From Bacteroidetes bacterium 41-46 (GTDB lineage Bacteria > Bacteroidota > Bacteroidia > Bacteroidales > UBA932): DNA of 64,000 nt. The DNA lies in assembly GCA_001897515.1 (NCBI GenBank), contig MKTA01000015.1, positions 310,001-374,000 on the forward strand, written 5' to 3'. Under the pieces are notes generated by a model. The model saw nothing but the letters and a program-made list of their open reading frames with translations. It searched no databases and was not told where the DNA came from. Positions 1 through 6,879 of the stretch are shown here, in pieces. Both the position numbers and the translations under genes were made by a program. Each line of letters starts with the position of its first letter. Position 1 is the first letter of the stretch.

Positions 1-206
1 TATGGGAGAGGCTGCTGGCTGAGAAGACACATATATCGCTCATCGTGGATGAGTATGGCGGTTTTGAAGGAATAGTGACTCTTGAGGACATTATTGAGAC
101 TCTTCTTGGACTTGAGATAATGGACGAGAGAGATGTAGCTGCCGATATGCAACAGTACGCCCGCGAAAGGTGGCGTGAGCGTACTGAAAAGTACAAACAT
201 CTTTAA
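1..206 (+). CDS. CNNM/DUF21-CBS membrane protein, C-terminal fragment (5' end outside window)
   Basis: Only the last 67 codons are present. They encode the end of a second CBS domain, with the [18 protein letters not shown] signature typical of HlyC/CorC/CNNM proteins, then a short charged tail. The tail stops where the CorC_HlyC domain would begin in the longer CorC type, so this looks like the shorter DUF21 (CNNM)-CBS kind. These are membrane proteins linked to divalent cation transport, often mislabelled haemolysins. The membrane part is not visible, so the subfamily is inferred. Confidence 0.75.
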   Translation, partial: WERLLAEKTHISLIVDEYGGFEGIVTLEDIIETLLGLEIMDERDVAADMQQYARERWRERTEKYKHL

Positions 207-220
207 CACAATCCGGATCC

Positions 221-262
221 GAAGGATGTTACTCCAGCTCTGAAGGATGTTACTCCAGCTCT
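221..262. repeat. 21-bp perfect tandem duplication across the mrp stop codon
   Basis: Bases 221-241 and 242-262 are identical 21-mers. The second copy contains the last codons and TAA stop of the minus-strand mrp gene; the first lies just past the stop and repeats the same codons and stop. The protein end is unchanged. It looks like a small, recent slippage duplication. Confidence 0.9.
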
Positions 263-1314
263 TTTAGCAGGTTTTGAGCCAGTTTTCTGAAGGCTATGGT
301 ATCTGGTCGGTTTTCATCAATAAGTGCAAAGGGTTCTCCCGCATCTCCGCTCTCTCGTATGCTTTGTACAAGAGGTATTTGCCCCAAAAGAGGTATGTCA
401 AATTTTAGAGCCATTCTTTTGCCTCCCTCCTTGCCAAAAATATAGTACTTGTTTTCAGGGAGTTCCTCAGGTGTAAACCATGCCATATTCTCCACAAGTC
501 CAAGAATCGGCTTGTTTATATCCTTTTGACGGAACATATTCACGCCCTTTTCAACATCTGCAAGAGCCACTGCCTGAGGTGTGCTGACAATAATCGCTCC
601 CGAAAGGGGAATGTCATGCACAAGAGAGATATGGATATCTCCGGTTCCCGGAGGAAGATCTATAAGCAGGAAGTCCAGCTCTCCCCACTGAACCTGAAGG
701 ATCATCTGTTTGAGTGCGTTGCTTGCCATTGGTCCTCTCCAGATAAGTGGCTGAGCCGGAGGGGAGAAGTAACCAATTGACATCCACTTAACTCCATACT
801 TCTCAATAGGAATTATCATATCCTTTCCACTGGAGTCATCCACAAGAGGCTTCTCATATTCGGAATCAGTCATCTTGGGAACAGAGGGACCATATACATC
901 GGCATCAGTCAGACCGACTCTGTAACCCTCTCTTGCCAGTGCAACCGCAAGATTTACAGCAACTGTTGATTTACCTACGCCCCCCTTACCTGATGCTATG
1001 GCAATAATGTGCCCAACGTTTGCAATAGCCTCCTGCCCAAGTTCAAGGTTTATTCTTTTCTGGATCTTGCGCTCTCTTACAAGCTCCATGATGGATATTT
1101 TAAAATCCTCTCCCGGATACTCATTTCTTATCTCCTCCTCACAGCTCTTCTTTATAGAAGATGCCAAAGCATCAGGTGAAGGGAAAACAAGTTTAAACCG
1201 TACCCTCCCCTCCTCAATTTTAATATCCTCAATCATCTCCAGCGAGATCAAATCCCTCTCCTTAACCGGGTGTATAACTCTGGCTAGTGCCGCCTCAATT
1301 CTGCTCTTCTCCAT
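250..1314 (-). CDS. mrp: Mrp/ApbC-type P-loop ATPase (Fe-S carrier family) without CxxC
   Basis: A 354-residue Mrp/NBP35-family protein. Residues 1-80 form a DUF59/MIP18-like domain. The ATPase follows, with the deviant Walker A GKGGVGKST at about 109-117 and a DLPPGTGD motif. The family carries or assembles Fe-S clusters in the cytoplasm. In most members a C-terminal CxxC holds a 4Fe-4S cluster across the dimer. Here the matching stretch after VENMAWF has no cysteine (it reads TPEELPENKYYIFG), so the usual cluster site is absent. Family assignment is secure; the consequence for Fe-S chemistry is inference. A minus-strand promoter box lies upstream at 1346-1353. Confidence 0.9.
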   Translation of the reverse strand: MEKSRIEAALARVIHPVKERDLISLEMIEDIKIEEGRVRFKLVFPSPDALASSIKKSCEEEIRNEYPGEDFKISIMELVRERKIQKRINLELGQEAIANVGHIIAIASGKGGVGKSTVAVNLAVALAREGYRVGLTDADVYGPSVPKMTDSEYEKPLVDDSSGKDMIIPIEKYGVKWMSIGYFSPPAQPLIWRGPMASNALKQMILQVQWGELDFLLIDLPPGTGDIHISLVHDIPLSGAIIVSTPQAVALADVEKGVNMFRQKDINKPILGLVENMAWFTPEELPENKYYIFGKEGGKRMALKFDIPLLGQIPLVQSIRESGDAGEPFALIDENRPDTIAFRKLAQNLLKELE

Positions 1315-1345
1315 TATATAGTTAACTTATTATTTTTCTAGACAA

Positions 1346-1353
1346 CAAAGATA
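1346..1353 (-). promoter_or_regulatory. Putative -7 box (TATCTTTG) for mrp
   Basis: The minus strand reads TATCTTTG, matching the Bacteroidota -7 consensus TAnnTTTG, 31 nt upstream of the mrp start. No clear -33 TTTG at standard spacing was found. Confidence 0.5.
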
Positions 1354-1436
1354 CCTACTGTTTAGTTTATTTTACCTGCAAAGGCAATCTGCTTCCCTTC
1401 TTCTTGCTTACTATTGCCGTCTCAGCAAGATTTTTT

Positions 1437-1473
1437 AAAAAAAAGGCTGACCAAATTACTTTATGGCCAGCCT
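1437..1473 (-). terminator. Intrinsic terminator after the S46 peptidase gene
   Basis: On the minus strand AGGCTGGCC (1473-1465) pairs with GGTCAGCCT (1452-1444), a 9-bp stem with one G-U pair and a 12-nt loop, followed by an uninterrupted U-tract (the A-run at 1437-1444). It begins 27 nt after the peptidase stop. Confidence 0.85.
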
Positions 1474-1499
1474 CCGAATTAACATCATTAAAATGAAAG

Positions 1500-3644
1500 T
1501 TATTTTGCTATAGTCATCTCATTCAGCAGATAGCCTGCACCGCCGAATTTATCCATAATGAACAAAGTATAGCGGATGTCAACGCTAATGGTACGCTGTA
1601 GATTAGGTTCAAAAATTATATCTCCGCTCATTGCCTCCCAGTTGCCGTCAAATGCAGTTCCAATAAGCTCTCCCTTTCCATTTAGAACAGGGCTGCCTGA
1701 GTTTCCGCCTGTAATGTCATTTGAGCTGAGGAAGCCTACTGGCATACGTCCGTCTTTCATGGCATACTGGCCAAAATCTTTTGCTTTGTATAGATCTTTA
1801 AGCTTTTCGGGAACTACAAATTCCCAGTTGTTTGGATCCTCTTTTTCCATAACTCCCTTAAGAGTTGAGATGTGTTCATAAATAACCGCATCCTTAGGTG
1901 AGTAGTTTAAAACCTGTCCGTATGTCATTCTCATTGTTGAGTTTGCGTCCGGATACATTGCCTGTCCCTGTTTCATCTCAAGCTGTCCGGCGATATAGCT
2001 CTTCTGACCTTTTGCAAGAACAGGATTCTCTTTGGCAAGAATCTGATTAGCTTTTGCCTGAACAGGAGTGATTGTCTTTACAACATCAATTGCAGGGTCT
2101 TTAATAATTGACTCCAGGTTCTCTATTGCCTTTGTATATTTATCTTCGCATACAAATACAGAGTTGTCGTATATGTTGTCAATAAATGCATCAATGTTTC
2201 CGGCGAATTTCTGATCAATTACATTATAGAACTCAGGTCTGTCCTCTTTTTTCACTTTATCCATGAACACCTTTACCAGCGCCTTTGCAACCTTTCTGTC
2301 CGTAGGTGCAGAGTAGTCTTTATAGAAAGAGGCCATCCTTCTTTTTGCGAACTCAAGCGCTCTGTCAGCCTCCTCCTTTTTGCCCCCCTCAATGCTTGCA
2401 GCATATTGGGCAAATCCGGTGGCAACAGAGAATAGCTCAATGCTTCCCAATGCCTCTCTTAGATAGGCAGACAGGTACAAAGCTTCAGCCCTGTTTGAAA
2501 CAGCTCCACGAATCTCATCAAGAGCCGTCCCATATTTTGCTTTGCGCTCGGGATTTGCATTTACCCACTCCTGGAATTTAATCTCCTCCTCGGCGCGACG
2601 CTTTTCAACATTAAGTTTCTTGAATGTTTCGTTCATACCGGTAGCCTTCTTCCAATAGTTTGAAGAGCCGGCATACTTGCTAGAGTATTGAAGGCGAATT
2701 TTTGGATCAGCCTCCATGTCTGCCATCAGAACATCCTGGCGTATGCCTCTGACGTATATTACTATTGAGTTTGTAATCTCAGCAGTCTCCTTAACCTCAG
2801 AAGAGGTCATAAATCTGTTTGTTCTTCCGGGGTATCCAATGATCATAGCCGGATCGCCCTGCTCAACCCCTTTAAGAGATATTGTCAGATGCTTTTTAGG
2901 CACATATGGTCTGTTCTCAGGAGAGTAGGCAGCGGGATTGTTGTCCTTGTCTGCATACACTCGGAACATGGCAAAGTCACCTGTATGACGCGGCCACATC
3001 CAGTTGTCTGTGTCAGCCCCAAACTTTCCGATTGATGAAGGGGGTGCGCCAACAAATCTTACATCCGGGTATGTCTTTGTAACCACCAGGTAGTATGCAT
3101 TTCCTCCATAGAAAGAGGATACCCTCCCGCGGAGATATTTGTTGTCACCTACAGCTCTCTTGACAATTTCATCAGATACATCCTGGAGTGACTTTGCAAA
3201 TTCAGGAGTGTTCTCCACAGCGGCTGTTGCTTTCACAACCTCAGCAGTCACATCTGTGAAGGATTCAAGGAATGTAACGGTGAGGCCAGGAGAGGGGAGC
3301 TCCTCTTCACGGCTCATAGCCCAAAAGCCGTTTTGAAGATAGTCCTTTTCAACGGTGCTTAGTCTCTGAATTACACCGTATCCGCAGTGGTGATTTGTAA
3401 GCAGGAGCCCCTGCCCGGAGATTATCTCCCCTGTACAGCCACCGCCAAAGTGCACAATTGCATCCTTTAGGCTGGATTTATTAATATCATAAATGTCTTT
3501 TGCTGAAATTTTGAAGCCAAGCTCAGCAAGCTTCTTATTGTTCAGCTTTTCAATAAGGGGGAGCAGCCACATCCCTTCGTCTGCCCTTAAGGGCGCCAGC
3601 GAAAAGAGTATGGCGCCAATTAGTATTAGCGTTAATTTTTTCAT
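1500..3644 (-). CDS. S46 family dipeptidyl-peptidase, DPP7-like
   Basis: A 714-residue secreted serine peptidase of family S46, which removes dipeptides from peptide N-termini in the periplasm of asaccharolytic Bacteroidota. A signal peptide spans about residues 1-21. The catalytic His lies in LLTNHHCGYG (about 85) and the nucleophile in GGNSGSP (Ser649). Eighteen residues after the serine, in AFDGN, is glycine (Gly667). The equivalent position (673 in Porphyromonas enzymes) is Gly in DPP7 and Arg in the Asp/Glu-specific DPP11. I therefore infer DPP7-like preference for hydrophobic P1 residues. The gene is monocistronic with its own promoter box and a strong terminator. Confidence 0.93.
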   Translation of the reverse strand: MKKLTLILIGAILFSLAPLRADEGMWLLPLIEKLNNKKLAELGFKISAKDIYDINKSSLKDAIVHFGGGCTGEIISGQGLLLTNHHCGYGVIQRLSTVEKDYLQNGFWAMSREEELPSPGLTVTFLESFTDVTAEVVKATAAVENTPEFAKSLQDVSDEIVKRAVGDNKYLRGRVSSFYGGNAYYLVVTKTYPDVRFVGAPPSSIGKFGADTDNWMWPRHTGDFAMFRVYADKDNNPAAYSPENRPYVPKKHLTISLKGVEQGDPAMIIGYPGRTNRFMTSSEVKETAEITNSIVIYVRGIRQDVLMADMEADPKIRLQYSSKYAGSSNYWKKATGMNETFKKLNVEKRRAEEEIKFQEWVNANPERKAKYGTALDEIRGAVSNRAEALYLSAYLREALGSIELFSVATGFAQYAASIEGGKKEEADRALEFAKRRMASFYKDYSAPTDRKVAKALVKVFMDKVKKEDRPEFYNVIDQKFAGNIDAFIDNIYDNSVFVCEDKYTKAIENLESIIKDPAIDVVKTITPVQAKANQILAKENPVLAKGQKSYIAGQLEMKQGQAMYPDANSTMRMTYGQVLNYSPKDAVIYEHISTLKGVMEKEDPNNWEFVVPEKLKDLYKAKDFGQYAMKDGRMPVGFLSSNDITGGNSGSPVLNGKGELIGTAFDGNWEAMSGDIIFEPNLQRTISVDIRYTLFIMDKFGGAGYLLNEMTIAK

Positions 3645-3681
3645 TTAAGTTTTATATAGATGTATGGTTTAACTCTCTACA

Positions 3682-3689
3682 CAAAGATA
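3682..3689 (-). promoter_or_regulatory. Putative -7 box (TATCTTTG) for the S46 peptidase gene
   Basis: The minus strand reads TATCTTTG, a perfect TAnnTTTG match, 37 nt upstream of the ATG, in the short gap between the divergent peptidase and glycerate kinase genes. Confidence 0.55.
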
Positions 3690-3733
3690 ATTTTTTATTT
3701 GTATATTTATTGCTCCATTCTGACAACTCGTTA

Positions 3734-4987
3734 ATGAAATCGCATTTTAATATAGTTATAGCAACTGATAAGTTCAAGGGGAGTTTATCCGCTATGGAGG
3801 CGTCATCTGCTATTGCGAGGGGGTTAAGGATGGGTGTAGCGGCAACAGAGTTTGACAGAGAGTTGAGAATATCCTCTATACCATTGGCAGATGGAGGAGA
3901 AGGATTTCTGAGCGTTGCAGGCAGAAGCGGATTTTTCAAAAGAAGGGAGATATATGTTAAAGACCCCCTAGGCAGAGGAGTCAAAAGCCATTTTCTTGTG
4001 TCTGAGACAGAGTCTCTGGCTGTTATTGAGATGGCGGAAGCCTGCGGACTGGGTCTGCTTGAGAGAGATGAGTACAATCCTCTGGAGAGTACCTCTTTTG
4101 GATTGGGCCAGCTAATATCTGCGGCTGTTGATGAGGGGGTGTCTCATATTATTATGGGTATAGGAGGAAGTGCAACAAACGATGGCGGAACAGGGGCACT
4201 CCAGGCTCTGGGCTTCTCATTCAGAGACAGGGAGGGAAATGTAATAAGGGGAGGAGATGAGGAGTATATGTCCGGCTCAGCTCTGGGTGAAATTTGCACT
4301 ATTGATGACTCTCTTGTTAAAAAAGAGGTGAGACGGGTAAGGTTTACTGTGGCCTGCGATGTAGATAACCCTTTGCTCGGATCATCCGGTGCGACTTATG
4401 TGTATGCACCCCAAAAGGGTGCGGATGAACTTACCCTTATAAGGCTGGAGGCCGGAATGAGGAATTTTGCAGAGGCTGCCGAACGCCATTTGGGTTTTAA
4501 AAGCAGTTTCCTTTGTGACTCATCTTCTTTCGTGGGGTTTGATTTCTCTGATTTTCCCGGATCCGGGGCTGCAGGCGGGGTAGGGTTTGCGATGAGAGGC
4601 TTCCTAAGAGCTGAGTTGCTTCCGGGGTGGAAGGTGGCTGCAGGGCTGACCGGGGCTGAGGAGGAGATTTCAAAAGCAGATCTTGTTATTACAGGTGAGG
4701 GGAGATTTGATTCTCAGACTCTGTCCGGAAAACTGGCAGAGGGAGTATCAATCCTTGCAAAACGATATGGCAAACCTATATGGCTCTATTGCGGAGAGAA
4801 CGCTCTCACTGAAGATGAAACGGTCAAAACTGGTTTTAACAGAGTATTTGAAATATCAAACAAAGCAAAAAATTTAAACGATTCTATATCAAGGGCTAAG
4901 GAGCTACTTGAGAAAATATCAGAGGAGTCTGCAACTTTTCTTCAGGAATTGCAGTCTAACAGGCAAAAGAAACAAACAAACAATTAA
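3734..4987 (+). CDS. glxK: Glycerate kinase (type I, GlxK/GarK family)
   Basis: A 417-residue type I glycerate kinase, which phosphorylates D-glycerate with ATP and feeds lower glycolysis. The N-terminal ATDKFKGSLSA motif (about 9-19), GGSATNDGGTGAL in the middle and TGEGRFDSQT near the end are family hallmarks. An in-frame TTG at 3710 would add eight residues, but the ATG at 3734 immediately precedes the conserved beta strand and is preferred. Whether the product is 2- or 3-phosphoglycerate cannot be read from sequence. The gene ends 13 nt before the next one, so it may be co-transcribed with the sigma-factor module. Confidence 0.9.
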   Translation: MKSHFNIVIATDKFKGSLSAMEASSAIARGLRMGVAATEFDRELRISSIPLADGGEGFLSVAGRSGFFKRREIYVKDPLGRGVKSHFLVSETESLAVIEMAEACGLGLLERDEYNPLESTSFGLGQLISAAVDEGVSHIIMGIGGSATNDGGTGALQALGFSFRDREGNVIRGGDEEYMSGSALGEICTIDDSLVKKEVRRVRFTVACDVDNPLLGSSGATYVYAPQKGADELTLIRLEAGMRNFAEAAERHLGFKSSFLCDSSSFVGFDFSDFPGSGAAGGVGFAMRGFLRAELLPGWKVAAGLTGAEEEISKADLVITGEGRFDSQTLSGKLAEGVSILAKRYGKPIWLYCGENALTEDETVKTGFNRVFEISNKAKNLNDSISRAKELLEKISEESATFLQELQSNRQKKQTNN

Positions 4988-5000
4988 AACATTTATCAAA

Positions 5001-5363
5001 ATGGAAGCAACACTTGGAATTTTAATGCCTTTTCTAACTGCAGTCCTTATCCTCGCAATAATTTTTACATCAAAGATTTTGAGGGACAGATCAAAGAACA
5101 GACTTATAGAGAAGGCCATAGAGCACGGAAGAGAACTATCTCCGGACCTCTTTAAGGGAAATGAGAGACCTAAGCTGCCAAAGGATCCCCTTACCAGCTC
5201 ACTGGTTACAATTGGAGCGGGAATAGCAATTTTTATTGCACTTTACCTCTTCTTTGACAATCAGCTAAAATTTGCAGCATTTGGACTCATCCCTCTATTT
5301 GTCGGACTTGGTCAGCTTGCAGGCTATCTCATTAACAGGAAAAACGCAAACAAAGCCGGCTAA
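5001..5363 (+). CDS. DUF6249-like small membrane protein
   Basis: A 120-residue inner-membrane protein. One hydrophobic segment lies at about residues 5-27, a basic cytoplasmic stretch follows, and two more hydrophobic segments lie between about 65 and 110. The layout and position next to an ECF sigma gene fit the DUF6249 family of Bacteroidota. The open frame extends upstream into glxK, but the ATG at 5001 is the sensible start. It ends 8 nt before the sigma gene, so it is probably part of the same regulatory unit. Its biochemical role is unknown to me. Confidence 0.7.
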   Translation: MEATLGILMPFLTAVLILAIIFTSKILRDRSKNRLIEKAIEHGRELSPDLFKGNERPKLPKDPLTSSLVTIGAGIAIFIALYLFFDNQLKFAAFGLIPLFVGLGQLAGYLINRKNANKAG

Positions 5364-5371
5364 AGCATAAG

Positions 5372-5866
5372 GTGAACAGAGCTGAATTTGAAAAAGAGGT
5401 AATGTTGAATCAGGAGCCGCTCAGGCGGTTCCTTTACAACCTTTGCGGCGGAGATGCCGTACTGGGAGACGACATAGCACAGGAGGCCTTTATCAAGGCC
5501 TACCTTAACCTCTCCTCATTCAGCGGGAAATCTAAGTTTTCAACATGGCTCTTCAGGATAGCTTATAACTGCTTCTGCGACAATAAAAGGGCGTCAAAAA
5601 AATACGCCTCCTCTGAGCTGAATGAAAACATAGTATCTGATAATGAGAGTGCAGACTCAAGATATAAAAATCAGGAGCTTTACATGGCAATGTCAAAATT
5701 AAACCAAAAGGAGAGATCCGCAGTGCTTCTCTTCTATATGGAGGATAAAAGCCTAAAGGAGATATCGGTGATAACCGGAATGCCGGAAAACACGGTTAAA
5801 TCCCACCTCTCCAGAGCAAGGGGAAACCTGTCAAATCACTTAAAGAGTATTGGTTATGAAAGATGA
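5372..5866 (+). CDS. ECF-type RNA polymerase sigma factor
   Basis: A 164-residue sigma-70 family ECF protein. Region 2 is at about 20-90 (DDIAQEAFIKAYLNLSSF, then FSTWLFRIAYN) and region 4 at about 110-160, with the helix-turn-helix KEISVITGMPENTVKSHL. It starts with GTG and its 3' end overlaps the next gene by 11 nt, implying translational coupling. By family knowledge it directs RNA polymerase to a stress or envelope regulon while restrained by a membrane partner; the adjacent membrane genes are the candidates. The trigger is unknown. Confidence 0.92.
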   Translation: MNRAEFEKEVMLNQEPLRRFLYNLCGGDAVLGDDIAQEAFIKAYLNLSSFSGKSKFSTWLFRIAYNCFCDNKRASKKYASSELNENIVSDNESADSRYKNQELYMAMSKLNQKERSAVLLFYMEDKSLKEISVITGMPENTVKSHLSRARGNLSNHLKSIGYER

Positions 5867-6194
5867 TGAAAAAATAAAGATGTTCTTCAGTGAACACAAA
5901 CAAAAGATAGAGGATGAGGGCTTCACAGGACGCCTGTTTGCTACACTAGATGTTCTCCCGGAGCCAAAGCCCAGATATGACAAGTCCAGAATGATAACAG
6001 CCGGATTTGGAATTGTGGGCGCAATTCTCTTCGCTGCTTTTGGCGGATACTCCGCATTGCTGGACGGACTCTCCCAGGTGGGCTCAATCTTTGCCGATGT
6101 TAAATCAGCCACACCTGAGATTGTAATATCAGTCTTCTTTACAGGTTGCGCACTCTTCTCCCTGGGAAGATATGCTATCCGTGAAACTGAATAG
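5856..6194 (+). CDS. Small membrane protein, probable anti-sigma partner (DUF5056-like)
   Basis: A 112-residue protein with an acidic and basic cytoplasmic N-terminus of about 45 residues and two hydrophobic segments (about 46-65 and 88-105). It overlaps the sigma gene by 11 nt, the typical arrangement for a co-translated sigma regulator. It resembles small DUF5056 proteins seen next to ECF sigma genes in Bacteroides, but I cannot show a zinc-binding anti-sigma motif. The anti-sigma role is inferred from position. The last 66 nt overlap the antisense rnhB gene. The ATG at 5856 is preferred over the TTG at 5850. Confidence 0.7.
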   Translation: MKDDEKIKMFFSEHKQKIEDEGFTGRLFATLDVLPEPKPRYDKSRMITAGFGIVGAILFAAFGGYSALLDGLSQVGSIFADVKSATPEIVISVFFTGCALFSLGRYAIRETE

Positions 6195-6779
6195 AGTTTG
6201 TTCCGGCAGGAGTTTGTAAGAGACTCTGTGATATTTGCATATCCCCTCCCGTTTAATGGCCTCCCTGTGCTCCGCTGTAGGGTAGGCCATATTTTTTTCC
6301 CACCCGTAACAGGGAAACTCTTTTGCTATCGCTCTCATATGTTCATCTCGGTGAGTCTTTGCCAGTACAGATGCGGCAGCTATAGATGCATATCTCCCGT
6401 CTCCCTTTATAAAGCAGGTATGTCCGATATCTTTGTATGGCGAGAATTTATTGCCGTCAACAATGATGGATCCTGGTCTGATTTTTAGGTTATCAAGAGC
6501 TCTGTGCATGGATAGTATTGAGGCTTTCAGAATATTTATCCGATCTATCTCAGAAGGGGTCGCAAATGCAACCGCCCAATCAAGTGCTTCACACTCAATT
6601 ATTGCCCTGAGTTTATCTCTTTCAGATTCCTTAAGTTGTTTGGAATCATTTAGCAACGGGTGAAAAAAATCTGCAGGAAGTATGACGGCCGCAGCGAATA
6701 CCGGCCCTGCAAGTGCACCCCTTCCGGCCTCGTCGCATCCGGCCTCCGGGACCCCCTTAATATGATATGGTAAAAGCAA
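6129..6779 (-). CDS. rnhB: Ribonuclease HII
   Basis: A 216-residue RNase HII, which nicks RNA-DNA hybrids and single ribonucleotides in DNA. The metal-binding DEAGRG motif is at 16-21, followed by DSKQLKESER and VDGN further on, so the acidic active-site residues are in place. Length is normal. The last 22 codons overlap the convergent small membrane protein gene, and the coding sequence contains the intrinsic terminator serving the plus-strand sigma operon (6256-6298). Confidence 0.96.
   Translation of the reverse strand: MLLPYHIKGVPEAGCDEAGRGALAGPVFAAAVILPADFFHPLLNDSKQLKESERDKLRAIIECEALDWAVAFATPSEIDRINILKASILSMHRALDNLKIRPGSIIVDGNKFSPYKDIGHTCFIKGDGRYASIAAASVLAKTHRDEHMRAIAKEFPCYGWEKNMAYPTAEHREAIKREGICKYHRVSYKLLPEQTLFSFTDSISSQGEECATCKED
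6256..6298 (+). terminator. Intrinsic terminator of the plus-strand ECF sigma operon, inside rnhB
   Basis: ATGGCCTCCCT (6256-6266) pairs with AGGGTAGGCCAT (6279-6290), an 11-bp stem with one bulged T, followed by ATTTTTTT. It lies about 60 nt past the stop at 6194, wholly within the coding region of the convergent rnhB. Confidence 0.75.
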
Positions 6780-6822
6780 TCTATTTTTTCAATAAAGATA
6801 ATTAAACTGTCAAAATATTTGT

Positions 6823-6830
6823 TAAATTTG
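6823..6830 (+). promoter_or_regulatory. Putative -7 box (TAAATTTG) for the EF-G2-like gene
   Basis: A perfect TAnnTTTG match 49 nt upstream of the ATG at 6880. No good -33 TTTG at 19-21 nt spacing was seen. Confidence 0.5.
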
Positions 6831-6879
6831 AACTTTTCACCTTGAAAAATTACAAATAACATATAACCAAGTTAATAGT

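Noticed and set aside
998..1321. 107-codon plus-strand open frame opposite mrp
   Set aside because: Serine/isoleucine-rich translation typical of the antisense of a conserved gene; no independent support.
1500..3644. Annotation of the S46 peptidase as DPP11
   Set aside because: The residue 18 positions after the catalytic serine is Gly, not the Arg expected for acidic P1 specificity.
3652..4077. 141-codon minus-strand open frame opposite glxK
   Set aside because: Lies antisense to well-conserved glycerate kinase sequence and has no recognisable motif or start context.
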